Shown: positions 32,795-42,367 of the stretch, one piece after another | Layout: each line of letters starts with the position of its first letter | How positions within the stretch are numbered: the stretch's first letter is position 1 | The notes under the pieces: model-generated | Told to the model about the DNA's origin: nothing | The model's input: the letters and a program-made list of their open reading frames with translations, nothing else | The model's database searches: none | Made by a program: the position numbers and the translations under genes | Assembly (NCBI RefSeq): GCF_002270355.1 | Contig: NZ_NJFZ01000002.1 | Span: forward strand, 1 to 64,000 | Direction: 5' to 3' | Length of the DNA stretch: 64,000 nucleotides | Source of the DNA: Flectobacillus sp. BAB-3569 | GTDB lineage: Bacteria; Bacteroidota; Bacteroidia; Cytophagales; Spirosomataceae

Positions 32795-35191
32795 ATGAAA
32801 AAATTATTACTACTTTTAGGACTATTGTACTCTGTGATGTGCCAAGCACAGGTACAAATTCAAGGAAAGGTTATTTCCTCCGATAATCAAGAAGAAATCA
32901 TCGGGGCTAATCTCTACCTTGTTGAATTGCGTCGAGGAAATTTGAGTCAACAGCATGGTAAATTTTACTTCAGTGACCTTAAAAAAGGCACCTATACTCT
33001 ACAAATAAGTCATATTGGGTATAAAACCTATACTCAAAAAATCGATCTTCACACTGACACTACGCTACATATTAAGCTTACACCAAGTGCAGTTTCGCTC
33101 GAAGAAGTTATTGTTTCTGGCTCGGCAAGCAAGACGGTCGTTAAGGAAAGTCCTATTCCTATTGCGGCACTCTCCAAAACACAATGGCTACAATCGGGTA
33201 GTACCAACCTTGTCGATGCAATTAGTAAACTCCCTGGCATGTCGCAAATTACCACTGGTGCTACGTTGTCGAAGCCTATTATTCGTGGACTGGGTTTTAA
33301 TCGAGTAATTACGATGCATGATGGAGTACGGCAAGAGGATAATCAATGGGGCGAAGAACATTCATTACATATCGACGAATATTCTATTGATCGATATGAG
33401 ATTATTCGAGGTGCTGGTTCGTTGATGTACGGCTCGGATGGTATTGGAGGGGTCATGTCTGTCATTTCCATTTTACCACCAGAAAATACCTCATTAGCTG
33501 GAAATATTTTATACAATTATCAGAGTAATCAAGGATTTCATGGAGTATCTGGCACTTTGGCACACAACCAAAATGGCTTACTCTGGCAAGCGAGATTCAG
33601 TCTAAAAGATGCTCAAAACTATCAAAATAAGTATGATGGTCGAGTTTGGGGTTCAAACTTCAATGAACTCAATTTTTCCGGAATCGCTGGGGTACAAAAG
33701 AAATGGGGATACACTCGTTTGTACTTTTCAAAGTTTGGACAAAATATCAATATCATCGATGGACAGCGCGATACACAAGGACGTTTTGTAAAAGCTATTT
33801 TAGAAAATGGAGAAGAAAAATTGATTCCTGTATCTCCTCAAGAACTTGAAGGCAGAACCATTAACCCTAGTAACTCACAAGCATTGAGTAATTACAAATT
33901 AACCAGTAACTCTTTATTTCAACTAGGGGCATCTTCATTGAGTTTTACATTCTCATATGCCCAAAATCATCGTCGTGAATATGGGAATATCTACAAGCCT
34001 TTTGAGCCAGATTTGTATTTCTTTTTGCAAAACTATTACTATGATATTCGCTTACATTTGCCCGAGCGAAATCAATGGGAAACTAGCTTTGGAAGTAATG
34101 GATTATGGCAAAATATGGATAACAAAGGCAATGAAACGCTATATCCTAATTTTGATTTAGCAGATAAAGGAGTTTTTATTTTTTCAAAAAAGAAATGGAA
34201 TAATTTGATTGTGAGCGGAGGACTTCGCTATGACTATCGTCAATTAAATATCGCACAACTTTACGTAGATGCTGATGGCAAATTTCAGACCTCTCCTAAC
34301 GGTGCAATCGAAGAACGTTTTAGTGGTTTAAGTAGCTCTTATAGTAACATAACTGGTAGCTTGGGACTAGTATATAAATTCAACTCCAATCTAAGTATGC
34401 GTAGCAATATGGCGAGAGGATTTCGGGCGCCATCTGTTCCCGAATTATCATCCAACGGCGAACACGCAGGGACTTTTCGCTATGAAATTGGGAATATCAA
34501 TCAAAAATCAGAAGTTTCGCTACAGACAGATATTGGTTTTACATGGGAAAACCGTCAATGGTATCTTGATGTGAGCTGGTTTAGAAACCAAATTCAGCAT
34601 TATACCTATTCGGAGAGAGTTCAGGCGCCAAATGGCAAAGATTCATTGGTTAATCAAGTGCCCGTGTTTAGATATGTACAAGGCAATGCTCTACTGCAAG
34701 GTTTGGAAGCAACTGTCAACTTCACTCCTGTACCTTGGTTGAGTCTTAATCAAAGCTATTCGATGGTAAAAGGCATTAATCAACAAGCTACTAATGATTC
34801 GTCAAAATATCTACCGTTTATGCCACCAGCACGATGGATTAGTCAAGTAAAATGGAATAAAAAAGCTTGGGGAAAATATATAGAAAATGTGTATTTCTTG
34901 GCAGAATTAGAACATCATCAAACCCAAAATCAGGTCCTGTTGGCTTACAATACCGAAACGATTACGCCAGCTTATTCCCTAGTAAATTTAGGAACAGGTA
35001 TGACTTGGCGGAACAAAGATAAAAAGACCATTGCTTCTCTCTATATCAATGTCAACAACCTCTTTGACTTGGCCTACCAAAACCATCAAAGCCGACTCAA
35101 ATACCTCGACACCAACCCCACTACACAACGACGTGGAGTTTATAACATGGGAAGGAATGTCAGTATAAAATTGGTAGTACCGATTCATTAA
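32795..35191 (+). CDS. TonB-dependent receptor
   Basis: 798 residues. Signal peptide to about residue 19 (YSVMCQAQ), carboxypeptidase-regulatory-like domain about 22-103 (GKVISSDNQEEIIGANLYL, HIGYKTYTQKI), plug about 105-225 with VDAISKLPGMSQITTGATLS, KPIIRGLGFNRVITMHDGVR and the typical RYEIIRGAGSLMYGSDGIGG, then a 22-strand barrel with GFRAPSVPELSSNGEHAGT and a final strand before the stop. The plug loop QWGEEHSLHIDE is rich in possible metal ligands, so metal or metal-chelate uptake is a reasonable guess only. It stands alone, with a good promoter and candidate operators upstream, and converges on gldD. Confidence 0.92.
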   Translation: MKKLLLLLGLLYSVMCQAQVQIQGKVISSDNQEEIIGANLYLVELRRGNLSQQHGKFYFSDLKKGTYTLQISHIGYKTYTQKIDLHTDTTLHIKLTPSAVSLEEVIVSGSASKTVVKESPIPIAALSKTQWLQSGSTNLVDAISKLPGMSQITTGATLSKPIIRGLGFNRVITMHDGVRQEDNQWGEEHSLHIDEYSIDRYEIIRGAGSLMYGSDGIGGVMSVISILPPENTSLAGNILYNYQSNQGFHGVSGTLAHNQNGLLWQARFSLKDAQNYQNKYDGRVWGSNFNELNFSGIAGVQKKWGYTRLYFSKFGQNINIIDGQRDTQGRFVKAILENGEEKLIPVSPQELEGRTINPSNSQALSNYKLTSNSLFQLGASSLSFTFSYAQNHRREYGNIYKPFEPDLYFFLQNYYYDIRLHLPERNQWETSFGSNGLWQNMDNKGNETLYPNFDLADKGVFIFSKKKWNNLIVSGGLRYDYRQLNIAQLYVDADGKFQTSPNGAIEERFSGLSSSYSNITGSLGLVYKFNSNLSMRSNMARGFRAPSVPELSSNGEHAGTFRYEIGNINQKSEVSLQTDIGFTWENRQWYLDVSWFRNQIQHYTYSERVQAPNGKDSLVNQVPVFRYVQGNALLQGLEATVNFTPVPWLSLNQSYSMVKGINQQATNDSSKYLPFMPPARWISQVKWNKKAWGKYIENVYFLAELEHHQTQNQVLLAYNTETITPAYSLVNLGTGMTWRNKDKKTIASLYINVNNLFDLAYQNHQSRLKYLDTNPTTQRRGVYNMGRNVSIKLVVPIH

Positions 35192-35304
35192 TTGTGAATT
35201 TTGAATGAGTGAATTGTGAATTATTTTTTGAATTAGAATAAACCTTCTACCATTTTCTAGTCTTGTTAAAATAATTCACAATTCTTCACTCACAACTCAC
35301 AATT
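35190..35304. terminator. Fold-back repeat between convergent TonB receptor and gldD
   Basis: Arm at about 35190-35227 (aattgtgaattttgaatgag onward) pairs with about 35267-35304 (ataattcacaattcttcact onward), with a perfect core gaattgtgaattatttt. Built from dispersed repeat words. Likely bidirectional transcription barrier. Confidence 0.6.
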
Positions 35305-35307
35305 CCA

Positions 35308-35955
35308 CTAACGCCACTGCAAGGTATTAATCAAGCGAATGACGTCGGTTTTGAGATAGTCAATGACAGGAGCTAAAGAATCGCTTTTGGTGGCAGTATT
35401 GAAATATAAAGCACCACGTAAGTAATGTTTTGTTGAATCAGTCGTATAAAACTGCACATACGTTGGTACCTCTCCTTCTAATTCTATCAATTTAGCCGTT
35501 TTGCCCGACTTGGTTTTCATCACCAAATCTTTGATAGAATAGGCCTTAATATTATGCCTTGCAGCCAAACGGTGAGCATCGTCAATCAGTTTAGCCAGCT
35601 TTTGTTGGTCGCCATCCAAAGATTTATAGGTCAACTGAATCATTGCTTTCATCTCTGGATAATAAATATAAATCCAGTGTGGCTCCGCCCATCGAACAGT
35701 ATCGGGTTTTATGATTGCATGTTTAGAATATTCAAAGCTATATGGATGCTTTTCGGTTAGCATTTGATATTCGGCTTTGGGCAGATCAATACGATTATAG
35801 CCTTTAGGTTTGGGCGTAAAACCATCATCCTCCTTCTTTTGACGACAAGCCGATACGCTCATCAAAAGGAGTACTAACAAAGCAGAAAACCTCACAGCCA
35901 TCAGACCATGAGGTTTTCTTTGAATCGTATATGTATGAATTTTTTTGAGATTCAT
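35308..35955 (-). CDS. gldD: Gliding-motility lipoprotein GldD
   Basis: 215 residues from ATG 35955; an ATG at 35901 (MAVRFSALLVLLLMSVSAC) also leaves a full lipoprotein signal, and a longer TTG reading at 36045 is unlikely. Lipobox Cys follows LMSVSA. The mature part shows the GldD pattern: TPKPKGYNRIDLPKAEYQ, HPYSFEYSKHA, PHWIYIYYPEMKAMIQLTYK, DAHRLAARHNIKAYSI, and C-terminal YFNTATKSDSLAPVIDYL. GldD is needed for gliding and T9SS in Bacteroidota. The other gld genes are not in the window. Confidence 0.92.
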   Translation of the reverse strand: MNLKKIHTYTIQRKPHGLMAVRFSALLVLLLMSVSACRQKKEDDGFTPKPKGYNRIDLPKAEYQMLTEKHPYSFEYSKHAIIKPDTVRWAEPHWIYIYYPEMKAMIQLTYKSLDGDQQKLAKLIDDAHRLAARHNIKAYSIKDLVMKTKSGKTAKLIELEGEVPTYVQFYTTDSTKHYLRGALYFNTATKSDSLAPVIDYLKTDVIRLINTLQWR

Positions 35956-36105
35956 TACAAAAGTAGTTATTGGTGATTGTGCCCTATTCCAAATAGCTAG
36001 ACGCTTCAGATAGGCTGATAATACTTGCAAAACTACATCATTCAAGTATAAAATCTAAGAGGAAACGTTCTTATGTGAACTTTATTGCAAAATTTACGTC
36101 CACGC

Positions 36106-36885
36106 TTAATCTTCAAACAAATTACCTAATCCACCCAATACCGAGCCACCTTCCTTATTAGTATTTTGACCATAAGGCGAAAGTGTACGGATTAATTTAG
36201 AAAGTGGCATTGATTGAATCCAAACACGCCCTGTACCACGCATTGTAGCTAAAAATAGCCCTTCTCCACCAAAAACCATTGATTTCAAATTACCTGCACG
36301 TTGAATGTCATAACTCAAGGTTGGCTCAAACGCTACGATACAACCTGTATCAATTCTTAAGGTTTCGTTGTTCAGGTACTTTTCTACAATTGTACCGCCA
36401 GCGTGTACAAACGCCAAACCATCGCCTTGTAATTTTTCAAGAATAAAACCTTCGCCTCCAAAGAAACCAGAGCCAATACGTTGGTTGAAGGTAATAGATA
36501 CTTTTGTACCCAATGCTGCACACAAGAAACTATCCTTCTGAGCAATTAAAGTATTGCCTGGCATAGTAGCCAAATTAATAGGAACGATTGTACCTGGGTG
36601 TGGTGCAGCAAAAGCTACCTTACGTTTGCCATAGCCACGATTGGTAAAGTGCGTCATAAACAAGGACTCTCCTGTCAACAAACGACTCCCAGCTTGGAAG
36701 ATTTTACCCAAAACAGAGTTGTCGGCATTAGAGCCATCACCCATTTTAGTTTCAAAAGTAATACCATCTTCCATATAAACCATGGCGCCTGCTTCGGCTA
36801 TCACAGTTTCGTTAGGGTCTAATTCAATCTCTACAATTTGGATATCTTCACCAATAATCTTGTAATCAATTTCGTGCGAGTACAT
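36106..36885 (-). CDS. TIGR00266/AIM24 family protein
   Basis: 259 residues, Gly-rich double-stranded beta-helix type protein of the AIM24/TIGR00266 family. Typical segments: [20 protein letters not shown] near the start, [57 protein letters not shown] and [14 protein letters not shown]. The C-terminal ending [14 protein letters not shown] is also usual. No enzymatic function is known for the family; mitochondrial relatives help organise inner-membrane complexes. Cytoplasmic by lack of a signal. Lone gene on the minus strand. Confidence 0.9.
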   Translation of the reverse strand: MYSHEIDYKIIGEDIQIVEIELDPNETVIAEAGAMVYMEDGITFETKMGDGSNADNSVLGKIFQAGSRLLTGESLFMTHFTNRGYGKRKVAFAAPHPGTIVPINLATMPGNTLIAQKDSFLCAALGTKVSITFNQRIGSGFFGGEGFILEKLQGDGLAFVHAGGTIVEKYLNNETLRIDTGCIVAFEPTLSYDIQRAGNLKSMVFGGEGLFLATMRGTGRVWIQSMPLSKLIRTLSPYGQNTNKEGGSVLGGLGNLFED

Positions 36886-37060
36886 AGTTTGTTTTAGTTT
36901 TTAGATTCAGTAAAACGCTAATCTTATGTTGCAAATTAAGATAAAGAATTAGTTCTAAAAATAACATTTGTGGATAATTGGCAAATTTGTTGAGTAATCG
37001 GTGTTTAAAACTGACGACCTTATCTCTGTCAAATATCTGTACTTCAAAAACTAGCAAATA

Positions 37061-37792
37061 TTATGAATTGTATGCCAAAAGCGTACTTTGAATTACTTGA
37101 AAAACTTCTTCTTTCAATGCCTCGATATCTTCCTGAGTTTTTCCAATCGTTGAAATAGGCTCATGCACAACCACACGCAAAGGCATACGAGTCAACGAAG
37201 GATTACTATCGAACATGATTTTGTAGTTATTCACAAACGTCACAGGCACAATTGGAACCTGCTGCTGCACTGCCATCACAAAAGCCCCATCTTTCAAAGG
37301 TTTGTGCATCAATGGTGGCGTTTTAGATTTAATGCCACCTTCAGGAAAAATCACGATACTTCTACCATTTTGCAAAGCTCTTACCGAACGAGTCATCGAT
37401 TTGGCACGACTACTACGGTCTTCTCTGTCTACCTGAATATGCAGTTTTGAAAACATATACCCAAAAAGAGGCACCTTCTTAATAGCACTTTTACCCACAA
37501 ATGCGTAGTAGTTTTTCAACACAACTCCCATAGCGGCAATATCCAAATATGAAAAGTGATTAGCACAAAAAACATAAGCTTGTTGTGTATCAGGTTGAAA
37601 ACGATATTCAACACGAATAGGCACTCCAATCATTGGGAAATACAGTTTTCCCCACAAACGATTTAGATAGTGAGCTTTAGGTTTCCATGATTCTTTTTGA
37701 AGAAATAACCAGAAAAACGGAAACAGAAGCAAGAAAATAAATAGCAACCAAAACGCTGCCCAGATATTGTAAAGAGTTTTAAAAATACGCAT
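37061..37792 (-). CDS. 1-acylglycerol-3-phosphate acyltransferase (PlsC-type)
   Basis: 243 residues. One N-terminal membrane helix (about 11-31). Acyltransferase motif I NHFSYLD at 78-84 (HX4D catalytic pair), motif III FPEGG at 149-153, and motif IV VPIVPVTFVNN. It acylates lysophosphatidic acid or another lysolipid at the inner membrane. Start ATG at 37792. Upstream is the LytTR regulator with its own terminator, so it is probably expressed alone. Confidence 0.92.
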   Translation of the reverse strand: MRIFKTLYNIWAAFWLLFIFLLLFPFFWLFLQKESWKPKAHYLNRLWGKLYFPMIGVPIRVEYRFQPDTQQAYVFCANHFSYLDIAAMGVVLKNYYAFVGKSAIKKVPLFGYMFSKLHIQVDREDRSSRAKSMTRSVRALQNGRSIVIFPEGGIKSKTPPLMHKPLKDGAFVMAVQQQVPIVPVTFVNNYKIMFDSNPSLTRMPLRVVVHEPISTIGKTQEDIEALKEEVFQVIQSTLLAYNS

Positions 37793-37866
37793 AGAGACAA
37801 AATTAGAGAAAAGTCTTCAGTTGTGAGAAGATAATTGTCAGGAAAGAATTGAGAAAACAATAAAAA

Positions 37867-37892
37867 AGCCTGATAGCAATAGCTACCAAGCT
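37867..37892 (-). terminator. Terminator of the LytTR regulator gene
   Basis: agcctgatagc (37867-37877) pairs with gctaccaagct (37882-37892), with two G-T pairs. A six-T run follows on the minus strand. Confidence 0.75.
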
Positions 37893-37972
37893 CTGGAAAT
37901 ATTGTATTGCAAGAATCACATTTAGTCTCTGTATATTGCTATAATCATAGATATGAGCTGTCAATATTAAAC

Positions 37973-38707
37973 TTAGATTCCCATCATTTCTTTGAAGGCT
38001 ACTGAGTTTCTGGTCGAAATTTCTAATTCGATACCATTATTCAACACCACTTTCATTCCACCTTTGTAGTAAGAATCTATATCGTGGATATACTCAGTAT
38101 TAATAATTTGCTGACGATTTGCTCTAAAGAAAATCGTAGGATCGAGGCGTTCTTGGATTTTGTTTAACGAACGGTGAATCATCGGGCGATTGTTGCCAAA
38201 ATGGAAGCGACAATAGTTACCAACAGATTCAATCATGAACACTTCAGACAATCTCACGAAATAGCACTTTTCGCCATCTTTCAAGAAAATACGTTTGTCT
38301 GGTGACAATCGACCTTCTGAAACAGCTGCTGTAGCTCTTTCTTGCTGAATTTCTGAGCGTACTTTCTCAATCGTTTTAGCCAAACGTTCAGTTTTTGTAG
38401 GCTTCAGAATATAGTCCATAGCCTCAGATTCAAATGCTTGAATCGCATATTGATTGTAGGCTGTTACAAACACCACTTTCGGAACAAACTCTAATTCTTC
38501 TAGCAAATCAAAGCCATTTTTTTCTGGCATTTCAATGTCTAGAAAAATCAAATCAGGTTGAAGACGGTGTATTTTCTCCAAAGCCTCATCTACGTTCTCA
38601 GCTTCATCAATGATTTGAATGTCTGAAAACTCTTGTAATAAGTACTTTAGCTCTTGGCGCGCGAGTCTCTCGTCATCTACCAAGATAGTTTTAATTTTCT
38701 TACTCAT
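37973..38707 (-). CDS. LytTR-family response regulator
   Basis: 244 residues from ATG 38707 (MSKKIKTILVDDE); 31 extra residues in a longer reading are not family-like. Receiver domain about 5-120: DD at 11-12, phospho-acceptor D57 in LIFLDIEMP, T at about 83 and K102 (KPT). LytTR DNA-binding domain about 145-240: KCYFVRLSEVFMIESVGNYC and FFRANRQQIINTEYI. This class normally pairs with a 7TM/LytS-like sensor kinase (His_kinase, PF06580); none is adjacent here. Target genes unknown. Followed by a clear terminator. Confidence 0.93.
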   Translation of the reverse strand: MSKKIKTILVDDERLARQELKYLLQEFSDIQIIDEAENVDEALEKIHRLQPDLIFLDIEMPEKNGFDLLEELEFVPKVVFVTAYNQYAIQAFESEAMDYILKPTKTERLAKTIEKVRSEIQQERATAAVSEGRLSPDKRIFLKDGEKCYFVRLSEVFMIESVGNYCRFHFGNNRPMIHRSLNKIQERLDPTIFFRANRQQIINTEYIHDIDSYYKGGMKVVLNNGIELEISTRNSVAFKEMMGI

Positions 38708-39401
38708 CGGTTGTAAATTTAACAAGTCGTGATAATGGCGGTTACCAGCTCTTGGAGAATAAGGCAGTCTATTAGCCATACCTGAGTAACTGATTTTCAA
38801 TTAATTAACAACAACAGTTCAACACCTGTGAACTAATCAGGATTGATATTTTAGTAAATACCTCGGATTTATTGCTAATATAGCAAATTCTATTGCATTT
38901 TGTTTGTGTCCTCATTGATTATTTCGAAAAACTCAGCCCTATTTTTAGTCAAATAGATTCGAAAAATCGTCTTTGCTCAAAATGTTAATTTTTTCTTCAA
39001 ATGATTAAAAATTAACACTAAAAACCATGAGGATTGCTAAGGAAGTTTTACCAAGTTGTATCAGGAATAACTGTGTTAAATCCCATTTCTCACGACTATC
39101 ATGTATTTTATGGATAAAATTAACAACTTTCTTGCCAACTATACCTACCGTCTAATAAGAAATAACGACAGTCTCTTTATTTCCCCTCTTACAACTGATT
39201 TTTCACAAGACTCAATTTTTAATAGTATATTCTCATAAAAATACAATCATTACCTCCTCATCTCCTAATAAGCTCCATAAATATTAGGCTTACGGCACAA
39301 AAATTACCATTTGGTAACTGAAAAATCTGTTATTTTGAAGGAGATAATAATAAAAAAGACGTACCCGAAGGATACGCCTTTTTTATTATGGGAGGGTAAT
39401 A
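38708..39401. other. 694-bp gene-free region
   Basis: AT-rich. It holds the pyk terminator at its right end (39352-39386) and a small palindrome ttaccatttggtaa (39304-39317). A 42-codon plus-strand frame at 39027 has no visible coding features. No member of the repeat families recognised. It may hold the LytTR promoter (reading left). Confidence 0.5.
39352..39386 (-). terminator. Terminator of pyk
   Basis: On the minus strand ggcgtatcc and gggtacgtc pair over nine positions including G-T pairs, with a three-base loop, then a six-T run. A and T runs on both sides. Confidence 0.8.
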
Positions 39402-40874
39402 TTACTCAACTACACCTAATTGTACGGTGTTAGTTTTCAAATCTTTATTTGAAGGAACGCTCAAAGTAGTTACATATGTATCTCCTTTTGCAAGTAATCC
39501 TTTCGCCACCAAGATGTCAGTCATACCATTTACAGTAGCTTCTACATCTTTTCCGTCAGCTTCGTAATAGAACACTTTAGCACCCCACAACAATCCCATC
39601 ACAGTCATGATAGCTTTGTTTGATGTGAATACATAAAGATTAGCTTTAGGACGGTGAGCAGACAAACGGAACGCTGTGTAACCACTGTTTGTTATACAAA
39701 GAATCGCTTCAGCTTTCGTATCACGAGCCAAACGACATGCACTAGCAATCATTCGGTCGTTCAAAGCGTATTTAGAATCATTGTTAGCCAACGAGTGATT
39801 TTTGAAGTAGATAGCAGCCTCGTCACCTTTTACGATTTCGATTTTGTTTTGTTGTTCTTCAACCACCTCTTGGATGTGTGCCATTGTTTCTACAGACTTC
39901 ACAGGGTAAGTACCTGAAGCAGACTCAGCACTCAACATCGTTGCCGAAGCACCTTGCAATACTGCATTAGCAACGTCAGAAGTTTCTGCACGTGTAGGAA
40001 CTGGATTAGTAATCATTGATTCCAACATTTGAGTTGCAACGATTACTGGTTTACCAGCTTGAGTACACTTCTCTACCATTACGCGTTGTAGGTGTGGTAC
40101 TTCAGCACCATCCATCTCAACACCCAAGTCACCACGCGCTACCATGATCGCATCAGTAGCAGCAATGATTTCGTCTAGGTTATCGATAGCCTCTGGTTTC
40201 TCGATTTTAGCGATAACTTTAGTATCTTTTCCGTAAGCAGCGATTTTTTGTTTGATATCATAAATATCATCTGCCTTACGTACGAATGAAAGCGCAACCC
40301 AGTCAACACCATTGTCCAAACCGAAGTACAAATCCGCTTCGTCTTTTGGAGTCAAACATGGCAATGAAACTTTTGTACCTGGAAGGTTAATACCTTTTTT
40401 AGACTTCAAGATACCACCATAAATTACTTCGGTAACTACCTCTTTTTTCTCTTTGTCTACTGCTAATACTTTTACTTCTAAGTTACCATCATCCATCAAG
40501 ATACGCTCTCCTGGATTCACGTCTAAGTACATTGAAGTGTAAGTAGTACCTACTCTTTCTGATGTACCTACCACATTTTCGTCCATCACGAAAGTAAGCG
40601 TTTTACCAGCAATCAATTCTACGCCGTTGTTTTCAACAAGCTGAGTACGAATTTTCGGACCTTGTAAATCTTGAAGAATCGTTAGGTTTGTACCTAATGC
40701 TTCAGAGACAGCTCTGATGTTCTTTACTCTCTGAAGGTGATCTTCATGAGTACCATGCGAGAAATTAAGTCTGAATATGTTTGCACCTGCTTGGGCAAGC
40801 TTGGTCAACATCTCTGGTGATTCTGATGCTGGGCCAATCGTAGCTACAATCTTGGTCTTTCTTTGATAAGACAT
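39402..40874 (-). CDS. pyk: Pyruvate kinase
   Basis: 490 residues. Converts phosphoenolpyruvate and ADP to pyruvate and ATP. Characteristic segments: KTKIVATIGPASESPEML, NIFRLNFSHGTHEDH (substrate Arg and Asn), LQDLQGPKIRT, the metal/catalytic region KIEKPEAIDNLDEI, IMVARGDLGVEM (about 240), and KPVIVATQMLESMI with PTRAETSDVANAV. The C-terminal domain about 360-490 is complete. Long gap and terminator downstream; a 519-bp gap precedes divergent guaD. Confidence 0.97.
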   Translation of the reverse strand: MSYQRKTKIVATIGPASESPEMLTKLAQAGANIFRLNFSHGTHEDHLQRVKNIRAVSEALGTNLTILQDLQGPKIRTQLVENNGVELIAGKTLTFVMDENVVGTSERVGTTYTSMYLDVNPGERILMDDGNLEVKVLAVDKEKKEVVTEVIYGGILKSKKGINLPGTKVSLPCLTPKDEADLYFGLDNGVDWVALSFVRKADDIYDIKQKIAAYGKDTKVIAKIEKPEAIDNLDEIIAATDAIMVARGDLGVEMDGAEVPHLQRVMVEKCTQAGKPVIVATQMLESMITNPVPTRAETSDVANAVLQGASATMLSAESASGTYPVKSVETMAHIQEVVEEQQNKIEIVKGDEAAIYFKNHSLANNDSKYALNDRMIASACRLARDTKAEAILCITNSGYTAFRLSAHRPKANLYVFTSNKAIMTVMGLLWGAKVFYYEADGKDVEATVNGMTDILVAKGLLAKGDTYVTTLSVPSNKDLKTNTVQLGVVE

Positions 40875-41393
40875 CTTTCGGTTACAGTTTAAGGGATATG
40901 ATTGGGGAAAGTTATCGAATTCTTCTACTTTTTACAGCTATTGAGCTCTCGACAACTCGACAAAAATTCAAATGATGTTGCAATTTACAATTTATGAATC
41001 GAAAATAGAATCTTATTTTGAGTATTTATTACGAACCCTAGCTTTAGGCATCATAAATTGCATCTAAATTAGGCAAATTTGGAATAATATGCACCAAACC
41101 GAAGAAAGTTTGCAGTTTATTTCTTTTTGGTTAACATGATTCCGAATGTATTCTTACAAAAAGAATATATTTTGGTTAGATCTATCCTTGTTTCTCTACT
41201 AGCGTTTTTTCGCTTTTTACTTCACTGACCTTTATAAGCATTTTTTTTGTATCTTGCCAAGTTGCCTTTTGGGCGACAAGGAGGTATTACTATCTACGAG
41301 CTGGCAGTTTTTTAGGGCTCAAGCAGGTATTTATTTAGCATAAATATACTTTCGTTCCCTTACTAATTTCATTAAACAAACTTTTTAGATTTT
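40875..41393. other. Gap between divergent pyk and guaD with a possible structured guaD leader
   Basis: 519 bp. From 41253 on, gttgcc (41261-41266) pairs with ggcgac (41272-41277) around ttttg, while ttgcca (41254-41259) can instead pair with tggcag (41302-41307), which precedes a six-T run. These alternative pairings resemble an attenuator. The rest is AT-rich without recognised elements. Confidence 0.4.
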
Positions 41394-41864
41394 ATGCAAA
41401 AAGAAAAATTTATGCAGGAAGCGATCATGCTTTCTTTGAAAGGTTCGGCTGGTGGAAAAGGAGGCCCATTCGGTGCTGTGGTTGTCAAAAATGGAGAAAT
41501 TGTAGGAAGAGGATTTAACCAAGTAACTTCTTCGAATGACCCAACGGCTCACGCTGAAGTAGTAGCCATCAGGGATGCGTGTAACAACTTAGGGACTTTC
41601 CAATTGGAAGATTGTGAAATTTATACCTCATGCGAACCCTGCCCAATGTGCCTTGGTGCTATCTATTGGGCTCGACCTCGTAAGGTATATTACGCCAACA
41701 CACGCGAGGATGCCGCAGAAATTGGATTTGACGATGCCTTTATCTATCAGGAAATTCCTTTACCACTACATCAACGCAAAATCGAAATGATTCCGCTCGG
41801 TCGTGAAGAAGCACAAAAAGCTTTCCAATTCTGGAAAGATAAAAGTGATAAAACAGAATACTAA
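41394..41864 (+). CDS. guaD: Guanine deaminase-like nucleoside deaminase
   Basis: 156 residues, the same size as the Bacillus GuaD enzyme. Cytidine-deaminase fold with zinc ligands in TAHAEV (His53, catalytic Glu55) and EPCPMC (Cys83, Cys86). The flanking DPTAHAEVVAIRDAC, SCEPCPMCLGAIYWARP and EIGFDDAFIYQEI are closer to guanine deaminase than to TadA. Converts guanine to xanthine and ammonia in the cytoplasm. The upstream leader may be structured. Substrate certainty is moderate because related enzymes act on other bases. Confidence 0.85.
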   Translation: MQKEKFMQEAIMLSLKGSAGGKGGPFGAVVVKNGEIVGRGFNQVTSSNDPTAHAEVVAIRDACNNLGTFQLEDCEIYTSCEPCPMCLGAIYWARPRKVYYANTREDAAEIGFDDAFIYQEIPLPLHQRKIEMIPLGREEAQKAFQFWKDKSDKTEY

Positions 41865-41902
41865 GCTAAGTGTAAATTCTGAATCATTAAAACTGTTTAT
41901 TT

Positions 41903-42100
41903 CGGATATCGGATGTTGGATTTCGGAATTGTAATCTTTTATGTTTTGTAAAAAATAGAGGCATTTTACTTTATTTCCGAAATCAAAAATCCCAAATCTG
42001 AAATAGTTTAGAATCCTTCGTACAGCACTAATATCGGATGTTGGATTTCGGAAGTATTAGCTTCTCTATTTTGTAAAAAATAAAAGTATTTTACTTTTAA
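41903..42100. repeat. Pair of about 70-bp direct repeats
   Basis: atatcggatgttggatttcg begins both copies (about 41904 and 42030). Each continues to ttttgtaaaaaata and ends attttactt. Between them lies an inverted fragment (atttccgaaatcaaaaatcc). Similar words, ggatgttggagttcgg, occur at 27271. Confidence 0.8.
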
Positions 42101-42106
42101 ACTTTC

Positions 42107-42215
42107 AGTCGGCAGCAATAGGCATTCGGCAAAAATATTCTTTGGGCAACCATAAAACACTTTGCCGAATGCCTATAGCTAATTTCTGAAAGCCCAACAA
42201 TGTAATCTTGTTTTG
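42107..42215. repeat. Dispersed repeat family B, partial copy
   Basis: ggcattcggcaaaa (about 42121) and the inverted ttgccgaatgcctatagc (about 42164) face each other across about 30 bp, forming a fold-back. Words are shared with 43340-43365 and 54970-54990. Confidence 0.7.
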
Positions 42216-42367
42216 CACTAATATCCAAAAAGAGAAAAGTCGTTAATTGTATTTCAGTACTATTTTTTCGCAACGTCAATTTTCAACTCTTCAACTTTTC
42301 AAATTCTTTTAATTCTCCCCTATTACAAGTATATTCGAAGCTACTATCCAATTTTTTCTAATCAACT

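Noticed and set aside
39027-39155. 42-codon plus-strand frame in the 694-bp gap
   Set aside because: No conserved pattern, no promoter, Ser/Thr/Cys-rich chance composition.
41253-41313. Guanine riboswitch
   Set aside because: The conserved purine-riboswitch core and loop sequences were not found; only generic alternative pairing is seen.
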